NCBI GenBank assembly: GCA_036768485.1
Contig: JAVLUZ010000142.1
Span: forward strand, 12,619,814 to 12,683,813
DNA from: Mermis nigrescens
Lineage: Eukaryota; Nematoda; Enoplea; Mermithida; Mermithidae
DNA length: 64,000 bases
Reading direction: 5' to 3'
Each line of letters begins with the position of its first letter. Position 1 is the first letter of the stretch. Below are positions 31,994 through 43,057 of this stretch, piece after piece. The position numbers and the translations under genes are program-made. The notes under the pieces were generated by a model. That model worked only from the letters and a program-made list of their open reading frames with translations, ran no database searches and was not told the DNA's origin.

Positions 31994-34459
31994 TCATAGG
32001 TAGCGCGTTAGCGCGTACCTATAATATACTTGGGTACCCCCAACACCTGGGCACCCCCTACAGCTATAACGGGACACTTCTGGAAGGTGCGGTTTTTTTA
32101 AAAGAAAGATAATAAAAAAATTCGCTGCCCGTGTTTTTTTGTTTTTCTTGAAACTCAAAATTGACTGTGTAAAGAAGGTGTAAAGTTTTTGTGTAACGTT
32201 ATAACATAGGACAAATTTTGGGACCTTTTTACTGCGGCATGTGGACAACTGAGTATTGATGACTCGAAGGATTGAACAGAATAGGATAATAGAGGGATGA
32301 ATTCTACAGATGACACTTTTTTTGTTTTTTGAAATTCGCATTATTTATTGAACGGCAGTGTAAAGAGTGCGAAAATCTGGGGGTGAAAAAGCACTTTTTG
32401 GTTGAGTTTTCAACCTTCCTATGTCCGATACTAACTCCGGTTATGAGGTTTTTAAAATGTCTTCTGACAGAAATGTAGAGCGGATCAAGGGCTACATTCT
32501 GCATATAAGCAAAGTCTTCTATGCTCTATGGTGAGTTAGATCCTGGGGTTTAAAGTTTACACTCTAGTGGATGGTGTAAAAAAACGGATTTTAACTAAGA
32601 TTTCTCTGCCAAATTTTTCCGCTTATGAGTCAGTGCAAATCGAAAACAGCATTAATAAAGTGCCTCACAGGGGCTAAACATCGCAGCAAACCGCATTTAA
32701 AAAACGCAATATTGAGTTATTTATGGGGGTGTAAAGTTCGAAATCAGAGGTAAAAAATGGGCTAAAAAACACGTTTTTTCCGAAGTTTGATTGATAAATC
32801 ATGCCAAATAATTTTTGCAACAGAATTTTGGCACACAGGAATGTACTACGATTTAAAAGCTACAAATTGTACCAAACCGAATTTCTTTAAACTCAATGGG
32901 GAGTTCGGTACGGAATTTTAAAGTTTACAGTGTTCTAAATGATGGAAAATACGTTTTTGTTGCGTTTTTTGTTCGCCACTTTCTCCGTCCAGAAGTCGGG
33001 ATAAGTCTAATAGAATAAAAATAAAGTGCTTTATATCGGATGTATGTCAAAGCAAATTGTCTATACATTAATATTTAGCGAGTGTAAAGTCAAAAATTTG
33101 GAGTCTAAAATGCGTTTCTGTCTTGTTTTTTCTGCCTGCTTCTCCGGATACGAGTCAGGGACACGTTTATCAAGTCTAGAAATGGACCAGGAACCAAATT
33201 TGATATGCCAGTCTGGCACATATGTTTACACTCTACGGTGTTGTAAAGTAGTTTACACCAATTGTTAGTTTGCTCATAGAACATTATGTAGACTTAATTT
33301 TTTCATAAATATTAATCGTAATATCGGAACAATATCAAAATTACGAATCTGACTAAAATCTTCTTTACACTAGGTGTTTACATGAAGTTTACACTACATA
33401 TGTATTTATCTTCGTTTTTGAGCATTCCAGAAACCTAATTTTTTTCCTGGAGTCTAGAAGTTTTCAAAGGATCATATGTGAGACGTCACGTAGGTGCGTT
33501 TGTTTACATCCAACAGTGATGTAAAGTAGTTTACACTCATTGTTTATATGTCCTCAGACCATTGTAGAGACATAATTTTTTCATGAATGTTGATCATAAT
33601 ATCCGAGTAATTTTTTACACTGCATGTTAGCCTTTGTTCTAGAGCATTGCAAAATCCGAAATTTTTTCCTGAGATATAAAAATTTACAGGGAATGAAATA
33701 TATACGTCAGTTGGGCGCGCTTGCTTACACTCAGCAGTATTGCAAAGTGGTTTAAACCTAATGTTTATTGTCTTTAAAACATTATGGACTCATTTTTTAA
33801 ATAAATGTTGAAAGTAATATGGGAGCAATATCAAAATTACGAATCCGACTAAAATATTCTTTACGCTATGTGTTTGTGTAAAGTTTACATTACGTGTTAA
33901 CCTTAATTCGATAGACTTGCAGAGACTTTGTAACTGAAGTCAAGAAATTTTCAAGGATTCATATGTGAGACATCAATTAAGTGAGTTTGTTTACCCTCAA
34001 AAGTAATCTAAAGTGATTTAAAAATTATGTTCAAGTGTCCTTAGATCATTGAAGAGATGTAATTTTGTCTTAAATGGGTTGCATTAAAGCTAAATCCTTC
34101 TTAGCCGTGTTTATAATATGTTTCACAAAATCTTGCACATGGAGAGCTATCGTTTAATTGGTGTAAATTGCCTGCAAAAGTGGTTTAAAATGAACCAGCA
34201 ATCGCTACACTACTGTGCACAGAAATCGACAAAGATATGCAGCTTTATTGTAATCATGTACATTAATAAGCCGTAAACTGTTAGTATTCTCTACACCTAG
34301 TAGTTGTGTAAAGTTTGCACTATTCATTTGTTGTTAATATGTAGTCTATACTACAAATTTATTTTACTACCAAATCAAAGCGCTGAGTGTTACTTACATT
34401 TGATATTTGCGTGAAGCAGCGTGACACATCAAATTTTGCCGGATTTATATCCGCATCGA

Positions 34460-34930
34460 ATGTCACCAGCGCCGGATCATCTAGCGCCAATTCTAATACC
34501 GACGCGCCAAATGGTCGATATTTTTGATACTTTCCGAGAATTTCAGTCCTTATATGAATCGGAGTATCGACATATGACAGTCTTTTCTTCTATAGACGTC
34601 ATGCGCGCTACAGCGCTTTTGGAATTTCTGGATAGAAAATTCCACTATTTCGCATACGCCTATGGCAATGGCGGAATAGGTTGGCGTATGACGGAACAGC
34701 TGCGTCGCATGTTACGCGTAGCGTTTCTTGGCGAATCTTACACGCCATCTCCACGTGAGGCTTTTCCGGAATTCCCGGACTTAACAGCACGAATCGAAAG
34801 TCCTCATGTTTTGCACAACATGATTAGGCAAATTCGGTTAGCTACCGACCCGGCACTTGAAGTTCCGGCTCAGTTCGATCGTTTTCGAGGTCGCCAAAAA
34901 TCTGTATTTTACCTCAAACATCGAATTTGA
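34460..34930 (+). CDS. CpG-rich open frame 1, possible gag-like/structural protein N-terminal part
   Basis: A 156-codon frame from the first ATG (34,460), with base and codon use quite unlike the AT-rich surroundings. The product looks folded and helical (FREFQSLYESEYRH, ATALLEFLDRKF, EQLRRMLRVAFL). I do not recognise the domain. It starts only 45 bp outside the palindrome edge, and the frame is open upstream of the ATG, so the true 5' end may be lost. Followed by a second basic frame and an LTR-like segment, it best fits the gag of a degraded LTR retroelement or endogenous virus. A host exon is possible. No zinc knuckle or protease was seen. Confidence 0.45.
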   Translation: MSPAPDHLAPILIPTRQMVDIFDTFREFQSLYESEYRHMTVFSSIDVMRATALLEFLDRKFHYFAYAYGNGGIGWRMTEQLRRMLRVAFLGESYTPSPREAFPEFPDLTARIESPHVLHNMIRQIRLATDPALEVPAQFDRFRGRQKSVFYLKHRI

Positions 34931-35048
34931 GACGAATTGGAAAAAATTTGTAAAGAAAGGCGACAGGCATCCTCGCAGGACCCAAGCGGATCCGCAGCGA
35001 GCCTTGATATGCCCGAAGTCGATCTTTTCCTTGGAAGCACAAATTGCG

Positions 35049-35870
35049 ATGCGTCGAACACGCATGACGATCGAGCAGCGTGATCGTGAGAATTTGGCTA
35101 CGGAAATGCCACGGCGTGCGACGAAGTTACGCGCCGCCGGTTCTCTTGCTGAGACTTCAGAAGTTTGTCATATGCCAGAAGACGAACACAAGGCAAAATT
35201 GAATCGTTTTTACGATACTAAATCCGAGCACACTTTGCGACGGTTGAAAAATTTGGAAAAACAACGAGTAAGAAGACTCGTTCAAGCTGAAGTTGCAGCT
35301 AAGTTAAAAGCGCGTTTAGGCCAAAGGGGATCGAGGCGACAAGACCCGCAGTCATCCCGGCAGCGCTATGCGCAAACGCACCACCGTTCGCAATCACAAG
35401 CACAGCAACAGACACAAGTAAAACCGCATGTACAGCAATACACAAGACCGCAGACCCAACCGCGGCAACAGCAGCAATTCACGGAATCGCGTGAGCGTTC
35501 CGAGGCGTATTCTCAGGCCGATGCTGGTCATCTGTCGCGCTCGCGACAGCAGCAGCCTTATGAATATAGCCGTCCGCCACAGTCGAACCGCGGAACTCAT
35601 TGGGGCCGGTCGCAATCCCGTCAACGTCGACAATGGGACCAGTATCAATCACCGTTGGAGCAAAGTCAACCAGCCACCGGGGGTTATCAGCCACAACCTC
35701 GACCGGGTCCACTTTTGCCAAAACCGTGGCCTGTTACGCAACAACAACAGCGTCCACGCGAACCTTCTCGACAGCGATCTTACGGTTTTACGCCGGAGCA
35801 ATTATTCACTCCGACGCCACCCATACCGCGTCGTTACGCGGACGACTACGAGGACGACGACAGATTTTGA
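35049..35870 (+). CDS. CpG-rich open frame 2, Arg/Gln-rich basic protein
   Basis: 273 codons from the first in-frame ATG. The N-terminal third is charged and helical (HTLRRLKNLEKQRVRRL); the rest is Gln/Arg/Ser/Tyr low-complexity ending in an acidic tail (DDYEDDDRF). Such a disordered basic tail would suit nucleic-acid binding, as in the nucleocapsid part of gag proteins that lack zinc knuckles. Frame 1 ends in a different phase about 120 bp before this ATG, and the coding signal continues after this stop in another phase to about 36,063 (REPESDQEYFQRQRRRGK). The unit is therefore probably one protein broken by at least two frameshifts, unless introns are involved. Confidence 0.45.
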   Translation: MRRTRMTIEQRDRENLATEMPRRATKLRAAGSLAETSEVCHMPEDEHKAKLNRFYDTKSEHTLRRLKNLEKQRVRRLVQAEVAAKLKARLGQRGSRRQDPQSSRQRYAQTHHRSQSQAQQQTQVKPHVQQYTRPQTQPRQQQQFTESRERSEAYSQADAGHLSRSRQQQPYEYSRPPQSNRGTHWGRSQSRQRRQWDQYQSPLEQSQPATGGYQPQPRPGPLLPKPWPVTQQQQRPREPSRQRSYGFTPEQLFTPTPPIPRRYADDYEDDDRF

Positions 35871-36063
35871 GGACGATGATCGACCTGTCGATCCACATCG
35901 ACGCTTACGCCAACATCTGTACGGGCGTAGGCAATCGCCTATATCAGTATCGCGAGCGTTCGAATACGCGTCGCGAACCGGAATCGGATCAAGAATATTT
36001 TCAACGACAACGACGTCGCGGAAAATCGTATGGCTCGAAGGCCAAGTACCGCGACGATTATTA
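35871..36063 (+). pseudogene. Frame-shifted tail of the basic CpG-rich protein
   Basis: The coding-like composition continues through two phases: EDDDRPVDPHRRLRQHL, then after a further shift SNTRREPESDQEYFQ and SYGSKAKYRDDY, with stop at 36,062. No known domain. I read it as decay of the same gene. Confidence 0.4.
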
Positions 36064-36279
36064 ATTTACAAGTTCGACGTACTGAACTTTTGGAACTCTG
36101 CGACGGCGTCGACGTTCGACCAGCAGCTTTTTGTCAATTTTTTCGTTTTTCGTCCTGATGTGGATTCCAGGACTTCGTGTATCGTTCATTTCTTGTGTAT
36201 TTTTTCTTCTTGTCATTTTTTCTCTTGTTGTAAATTTTTCTTTGTCGGTGCTCGTATTTTTCCCCGTAATCTCGCATAA

Positions 36280-36648
<369 letters not shown>

Positions 36649-36699
36649 CCGACTATCGATATTTGTTATTTTTTCGTTCTTTTTATTTTCGTTTTTCAC

Positions 36700-36790
36700 G
36701 TTCGCTCAGGATGAGGCGTTGCGGACGCCAGAGTAGAGGCGTTGCGGACGCCAGAGAGCCGAGTTGTAGAGCGTCGCCGACGCTAGTTGC
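36700..36790. repeat. GCGTTGCGGACGCCAGAG short tandem pair plus decayed third unit
   Basis: GGCGTTGCGGACGCCAGAG occurs at about 36,716 and 36,739, and a relative (GAGCGTCGCCGACGCTAG) at about 36,766. Each can form a small GCGT/ACGC hairpin. Confidence 0.7.
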
Positions 36791-36856
36791 CGTTGTTTGT
36801 ACTCCCGAAAAAATTCTCCACTTCGTTACTAATTTTTTTTTCTATACGTGGGGGAG

Positions 36857-37365
36857 TGTAACTGCGAGAGTTACACGTTTAGGCGAACATGCCTTAGCAG
36901 TTCGCAATAGCCATAACATAGCCAATACTAGTAGCTATCTATGATAGTGTACTGTGGGCTATGCCTTCGGTCTTCCCATTATTTTCCCAAATTTTCAATA
37001 ATAAAAAACATTTAGATACTTGTCCGGTATCGTAGAGCTAAGTGTATGATAATAGTAATTGTTTCATGCATACCGCTTGTGTAATCGATCTGAGATAAAA
37101 GTCATTTCAGTATTATGTTAAATTGATCGTTGTTTTAATTTACTGTAATGGTCCTTGAGGCCAGTGTATTGAAGGTCGTGTTAGTTTTTTGGCTTGTTCG
37201 GTTTTTCGTTGGCCGGTTATTCTCGACTGTACATTGTCATTTTTCTTTTGCGTATTTGTTTTCCCGGCTATAGGCCGTGTGTTATTCGTTGAATAAAATC
37301 CTAGAAAAACCAACCCAGTGGTTTCGGATATACCGAGGGTTTGGTCGGCCATCATCCCCACGTCG
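36857..37365 (+). mobile_element. LTR-like segment (probable 3' LTR of a degraded retroelement)
   Basis: A purine tract CGTGGGGGAG immediately precedes TGTAACTGCGAGAGTTACAC, the usual arrangement of a polypurine tract and an LTR starting TGTAAC. Within the next 500 bp are a polyadenylation signal AATAAAATCC (37,291) and a GT-rich tract typical of R-U5. The right end is placed near ...CATCATCCCCA by the TG...CA rule and is not proven. No matching 5' LTR was found in the window. Confidence 0.45.
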
Positions 37366-37926
37366 AGGACTTCCACCCATCTAGTGGACTGATAGGTAAA
37401 TTCCGTATGATAGTCTTTTCCATTCGAAAATCATAATTTATGTCTCAAGCCAAAAATTGATCAAAATTATTATCTAATCTTTAAGGATGATTGATCAGCA
37501 TAGAGCTCGTTGTTGTTGTTTTCATAGTTCAGCGTGCTACACAAATTAGGAACCAAAACATTTCTGATCAGGCACTGATTGAAAATAAGTTAAATTACAA
37601 CTTGAGCTTGAGATAGGTCAACTGACCTCCGCGGCAATTACCGAGACTAGGTAGGTAGCCTTAGGTCTTAGGGCGTAGCTGCTGAGATCACCCGACACAG
37701 AAGCAGCCAGCAATATTAGGGCTGAGGGGATCGAAGCCGTAAGGTCTGTAAGGGTCCAAAGATCGAAAGCCTTAGAGCTGCGCGATCGGGGCCAGCACTA
37801 AGCGTAGACTTAAGTACCTACGTACCTAGGTAAATCTCGAAGGCAATGCTCAGGCCTGGTCCGTGTCGCTCTTGTAGATACAGGCCCGCTACATTTACAG
37901 TACTATAGTTGGCAAAAACTAAGAAT
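37366..37926. other. No recognisable feature
   Basis: Moderately GC-richer stretch (about 37,620-37,870) with many stop codons in all frames and no repeat ends that I can identify. Confidence 0.5.
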
Positions 37927-38164
37927 TAGTCTGTTCCATTCCAAACGGCACATCTTCATTCTGGAGCTTATTACTGCAGCTGAATATTTTAAGGGGTTAG
38001 GTTGTTGCGACAGTTTCTTATATATGCTATATTTTAAGCAAAACACGTTAAAAATTAATAAGAATAGTTTAAAGCAGCCAGCTGCTACGAGAGTGACTGG
38101 AGAGGCCGTCTGTGCAGAACGAGAATTCAGATAAAAGGGGCCGTTTGGAATGGAACGGACTATA
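37927..38164. mobile_element. Small TIR element (family K), copy 1
   Basis: Inverted ends TAGTCTGTTCCATTCCAAAC and GTTTGGAATGGAACGGACTA bound about 238 bp; the interior is non-coding. The termini resemble Tc1/mariner-like miniature elements that duplicate TA. Confidence 0.82.
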
Positions 38165-38173
38165 GTTAGACTA

Positions 38174-38349
38174 TAGTCTGTTCCATTCCGAACGGCCCAT
38201 TTTCTCTTTACGGCTTATTACTGTAACAGAATATTTTACGTTTTAGGTTGTTGCCGCAATCAGTTGGATGCGCCATATGTTAAGCGAAGCACATTACATA
38301 TCAATATGAAGAGTTTAAAGCAACCAGAGCATAAGTGAAGATGTCATTT
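38174..38349. mobile_element. Small TIR element (family K), copy 2, truncated
   Basis: Begins TAGTCTGTTCCATTCCGAAC directly after copy 1 and shares its interior (GCTTATTACTG, GAATATTTTA, TTAGGTTGTTGC). The right end is replaced by the family F element at 38,350. Confidence 0.78.
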
Positions 38350-39455
38350 CAAAGGCGTAGTCAGGGGCCATTAGGAGCACATGCCCCCCCCCAAATTTTC
38401 CGGAAACATTGTTGATTTTCCTGTTGCAATAGTGTGTCCAGAAAACTAGGTTCAAAAGGCAAAAATGTCAAAATTCTCAGGCGCTTCGCTCCGAGTCATT
38501 ATTATTTATTGTTATATAGATCCAATGAATCCAGCACTTCACATCACTTTAATAATTTAATGCACTTTTGTTCGCTGAATGAAACTGCGCTTGCTTGTTG
38601 AGCGTAATAGTAAAAGTGCGAAAATGATTGTTTACCAGTTTGTCTATTCCCTGTTTTGCTTGTCTTTCTTTACAAGGACACATAATCCCATATTAGATGA
38701 AAGGAATGGCCAAATTTTCTTATGTTTTAGCGCATTTCCTGTTTTCTGAACTGCATGTTTTTAATCAGAAGGCCACAAAATGGGCCTGAAAACGGTAAGA
38801 AGAAATTTTTGATTGATACATTTTTCTATATCTTATTGGCAGCGACTTGTTGCTGCGCTATGTAATTAGCAGAGGTCGAAAAACGCATTTCAGCTCAGAA
38901 GTTTTGTGCAATGTAGGGGTTCATCAATTTTGAATGTTTTTGGGCTTGATTCAGAACCGAGATTTGGCCGATTTCGCGAAAATTTTAACGTTACTTTTAA
39001 CATCAAAATGCTGTTGCTACAAAATTTTCCGGGACTCGGCCCCAGATCCCGCTGGGAACGTTTGAGCGCGCCACCCCAGACCCCTCGCAGGCGTAAAATT
39101 TCGTTGTACATGTGCAACGAGATTTCAGGGCGAACAAGCCAGGCAAAAGGGTTAGGAATTTCTAAAAATTTCCGGCGTTTCGCGCCGGCATTAATTTGTC
39201 TGTTTTGTATGATGTAATTTGTCTGTTTTGTATTGATAAATTGAGTTTAAAGTACAAAAATGTCAAAAAGTTTTCTTGTTAGAAGCTTGAACTGTCAAAA
39301 TTGTTTAGTACAAATTTGATAATTTTATGCTCTGTCAGACTATTAGCATTCACAGAAGTACAAAATGTAAAGGGCGGTGAAAAAATGACTAAATTTCTTG
39401 GCACTTTGCGCCACTTATAATTTCCGAACTGTTTGTCAATAGAAAGGCCGTTAAA
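38350..39455 (+). mobile_element. Family F element, truncated copy in inverse orientation to the 24.6-kb copy
   Basis: Begins CAAAGGCGTAGTCAGGGGCC and follows the reverse complement of 26,349 down to about 24,800 (AACATTGTTGATTTTCC, TGGCCAAATTTTCTTATGTT, TTAGCAGAGGTCGAAAAACG, AAGGCCGTTAAAGTAC). The nested family A copy of the other element is absent here, so this copy shows the empty site. Confidence 0.82.
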
Positions 39456-40067
39456 GTACATACTTATGTACAACCTACTTCAATCGATTTCTGTACCCAC
39501 TAATCACTATGATCTTTTTAGACCCCTCTCTTGTTTGTTTAATATTTTTGTTTAGTTTTAAAGTCTAGGAATTCGAATCGATGTCGATCATTCTACGGGA
39601 AAATTTTTCACGAAAAATGCATCCTTCATGAACCCTAGGTCCAAAAATTTTTAAAACTTGAAATATGGGACAAATATCATTTGTAGAAATTCCATTTTTT
39701 TTAAATCGTCAACCTTTATCGAGTAGTCTGTAAAACAGGGAAATCACGGAATTTATGTTTTTCATAATTATTGACTTCTCTTGGTTGGAGGAAGAATAGC
39801 CTCGCTTATGCAGCTGATTGGCATTTGAGTTGAGAAATCAGTGGGCGGACTTCAATCTTGTTTGCTTTTTTGATTGGCACGTGTATTCCAGTCGAAAAAG
39901 GGTTCATTCACACACATATTGGCTATCATCTCACATAGACTTGAGAAGTTTAACCCCATCCCCGGAAATCCAGAAGAACCCCGAAAAATTTGGAACGAAA
40001 TTTTCGGCTTTTTTCAAGATCTTTGCCAGTTTTACACCACCCAAACCTTTCAAAATTCGGTCGCTAC

Positions 40068-40287
40068 CATACCTGGGCGTGGAGAGGTTAGGGGGCATTC
40101 AGCCCCCAGAAACCAAAATACTCCCCTCTCCAGAATTCAAAATTCGGAATTTTTTTTGATTTTGTTATGCCTCGATGAGAAACGTTGGAAAATGGTGTTT
40201 TCTCGCCATTACCACCTTTTTTAAGGCCATTTTTTGACCTTTGAAAAATGTTGCACCCCCCAGAATTTTGGTGCCGCCCACCTTATG
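40068..40287 (-). mobile_element. hAT-type miniature element, family A, copy 7
   Basis: From CATACCTGGGCGTGG to GTGCCGCCCACCTTATG; flanks GTCGCTAC and GTCGCTCT. Confidence 0.86.
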
Positions 40288-40334
40288 GTCGCTCTGCCCA
40301 TACGTGGCTATCATTGTACGTAATTCAGCGTTTA

Positions 40335-40549
40335 TCACACATGGGCGTGGGGGGTATGCACCCCCCGAATTCAATTTTTGAAAATTTTTTTAGCGATTTT
40401 TTGATGCCATTGGATGGTGCTTGATGAGAAACGTCGAAAAATGGTGTTTTTTTGCCATACAACTACTTTTAAGACCATTTTTCACCTTTGAAAATTTTTA
40501 ACTCCCTCCCAGAATTTTGGTGGCCTTAATCCTATTAACCTATGATGGT
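40335..40549 (-). mobile_element. hAT-type miniature element, family A, copy 8 (degraded right end)
   Basis: Begins CACACATGGGCGTGGGGGGT with the family core. The end reads AATTTTGGTGGCCTTAATCC, a damaged GGTGCCGCCCA terminus. Only 48 bp separate it from copy 7. Confidence 0.75.
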
Positions 40550-40772
40550 ACGCTAAAAGGGTAAGGTATGTATTGTACTCGAATACCCTAAATGCATATG
40601 GTCTATGAAGTGTAAGGCAGACATTTATGTAAAGCTCAAAAAAGTAAAACAACGTTCCTACACATCTGGCCGGAATCGTATATTGGCATCCGAATTTTGG
40701 AGGGTCTCGATGGTGTAAAACAGTCCAAAATCAGTAAAAAATTTTACATACTATGTATAGACGCCACTAGAG

Positions 40773-41035
40773 CACACCTGGGCGTGGGGGGTATGCACCC
40801 CCCCCCCCAGAAACCAAAATACCCTCCCCCAGAAATCAAAATACCCCCTTGGCATTCAATTTTTGAAATTTTTTTTTCGTCTTTTTCGCAATTTTTTGAT
40901 GCCAATGGATAGTGCTTGATGAGAAACGTCGAAAAATGATGTTTTTATCGCCATACCACCATTTTTAAGGCCATTTTTCGACCTTCAAAAAAAATCTTGC
41001 ACCCCCCCCCAGAATTTTCTTGCTGCCCACGTATG
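40773..41035 (-). mobile_element. hAT-type miniature element, family A, copy 9
   Basis: From CACACCTGGGCGTGGGGGGT to TTGCTGCCCACGTATG, with 8-bp flank CACTAGAG perfectly duplicated at 40,765-40,772 and 41,036-41,043. Confidence 0.92.
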
Positions 41036-41603
41036 CACTAGAGCATTTTTGTCATGTTTCAAACGATTTTTGTCCCATCAAGAATCCGGTTGCTGCCCAT
41101 GTGCGGCCGCGTCGGGCGGAATCTAAAGCTGTGAGCTTGAAGCTACATATGTAGGTGTAGCTTCTCTACAGCTTAAGACCCGATGTATGTACAGTCCTAA
41201 AGACCATGCGCAGGCGTAAGATGGTCTGGACCAGACCTTCACGTTGGAGGGTTAGGGTTTTCGCCCAGAATGGAGAAATTTCCTGGGGAAGATGAAGAAA
41301 ACTGAAATGAAGGCCAGAAATGAATGAAAATTGAAGATTAGATTCGTCAAACTTGATCGACGAGAAACCATGTAATAACGCGCATAGTACTGTAGCTTTT
41401 GATGTTTTCAGCTACTATTCTGTGAGTTTCTGACATATTTCAGAATTTTTTTCAGTAAATAGCTAGAAAATTTAATGTTCTTTCTAATGAGCTGTGTCTC
41501 ATGTTCTGAATCTTTCTAGTTCTTACAGGGAAAAAAACCTCAAAATTATTCATTGTATGGTGATCCGGAATGCCGGAAGATGATGTTTTCAACGAGTATC
41601 TAC

Positions 41604-41832
41604 CATACCCGGGCGTGCTGGGTTTGGGGATATGCACCCCCAGAAACTGAAATACCCCAGAATTAAATTTTTGAAAATTTTCTTTGTTTTTTTCTGCAAT
41701 TTTTTGATGCCAATGGATAGTGCTCGATGAGAAACGTTAAAAAATGGCCTTTTTCGTCATTCCACCATTTTTAAGGCCATTTTTTACTTAAAAATCTTGC
41801 ACCCCCCAGAACTTTGGTGCCGCCACCTACTG
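41604..41832 (-). mobile_element. hAT-type miniature element, family A, copy 10
   Basis: From CATACCCGGGCGTGCTGGG to TTTGGTGCCGCCACCTACTG, with target GTATCTAC perfectly duplicated at 41,596-41,603 and 41,833-41,840. Confidence 0.92.
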
Positions 41833-42544
41833 GTATCTACCAAATATTAGAATGCAGTTGAGGCGCGATAATAAGCGGACGAGGCGACGAGGCGCGTGAT
41901 GTCATAATGAGCGGATGAGTGCACGTGCACTATGCGCTGCTCATCTTTGTGTGCGCATATATATATATATATGTTATGGTACAGGGGGATGAATGGTCCA
42001 TTACTGACGGACGTATATATGTAGCAGCCTAATTTTTGGTAGGGGGTTTTGATGGGGGCCAAACTGTCAAAAACAACACAAAAAAATCAATGCTGATGGT
42101 CTATAGTGTTATTTTTGGTAGCCCAAAAATAATTAAAATATATTGGTATAGTTGACTTATTTTTAATATGATATAAATATGATATTCTGGGCTATTTTTT
42201 CATTCAAAATATGATATATTTTTGATATTTGGTATATATTTAATATACTTTTGGTAGGTAAGTACCTATCGTGTAATTTCTGCAGCCATGTAAAAGTAGG
42301 TATCTATGTAAGCAAGCCACAGGTAATTAATACTCATTTATTATATTTCGCAAGTCAAACGACTAATGGCAAGCAATCAGCTATTTTTTCGAAGTAAAGC
42401 ACAAGCACTACATTTCCAGACGCTGTTTTCTAAAAAATTTTTCATATATGTATAAAACTTTCAAAATTTACGAGATTAAGTTACAAAATTACATAAATTC
42501 CTTTCACTTTTCGTCAAATAACAAGATTTCGGAATAACGATCAG

Positions 42545-42795
42545 ACATGTGCGTGGGGATGTGGGGTCTAGACCATCCAGAATAGGAAGATGGAAAATTT
42601 TGTAGGGAAAATGAGGCAAAAATGAAGGCCAAAACCGGATGCAAATTAAAAATTTTCTTCAAGTGTTTCAAATTGACCAGAAGCAGTGTAATATCGTGGT
42701 TTTAAGGCTATTTAAGCGCTTATGCAAGTTATTGAGGTCATTTTTGGCCCAAAAAGCTGAATTCTTGACCCCTGCCCCAAATGGCCCATGCTGTG
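42545..42795. repeat. Family E dispersed repeat, copy 1
   Basis: Shares CATGTGCGTGGGG, GTCTAGACC, GGAAAATTTTGTAGGGAAAA, ATGAGGCAAAAATGAAGGCC, TTCAAATTGACCAGAAGC and CCCATGCTGTGCAA with copies at about 47,870-48,110 (variant), 49,060-49,320 and 49,610-49,860. A fragment lies at 41,230-41,360. Ends resemble hAT termini but target duplications were not clear. Confidence 0.65.
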
Positions 42796-42799
42796 CAAC

Positions 42800-43057
42800 A
42801 CACCTGAGCGTGGGGGGTTTAGGGTATGCCACCCCACCGAGAAACCGAAATACCCCCCAGAAATCAAAATATCCCCCCAGAATCTCAATTTTTTGAAATT
42901 TTTTTGTTTTTTTCGCAATTTCTTGATGCCAATGGATAGTGCTCAATGAGAAACGTTGAAAAATGGTATTTTTTCGCCGTACCACTATTTTCAAGGTCAT
43001 TTTTCCACCTTTGAAAAATCTTGCTTTCACCCAGAATGTTCTTGCTGCCCACGTATT
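42800..43057 (-). mobile_element. hAT-type miniature element, family A, copy 11
   Basis: From CACACCTGAGCGTGGGGGGT to TTCTTGCTGCCCACGTATT with the family core. Inserted at the end of a family E copy. Confidence 0.82.

Larger units (their letters stand above)
28293..34415. mobile_element. Large (about 6-kb) imperfect palindrome made of GTGTAAAGTTTACAC-type repeats
   Basis: The left edge (ACGCAAATATCAAGTGTAAG, then AGTAAAATAAATTTGTAGTA and CACAACTACTAGGTGTAGAG) is mirrored at the right edge (CTCTACACCTAGTAGTTGTG, TACTACAAATTTATTTTACT, TACATTTGATATTTGCGT). Inner landmarks are mirrored as well: about 30,290-30,480 versus 32,540-32,760, 30,120-30,230 versus 32,790-32,910, and 31,705-31,740 versus 31,994-32,030. 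Both arms are built of degenerate units carrying GTGTAAAGTTTACAC-like inverted repeats, followed by an AGCATT..AGAAAC..TTTTTTC segment. I found no transposase, Rep or integrase, so how it moves is unknown. The centre coincides with an AGATAA array and an assembly gap. Confidence 0.8.
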
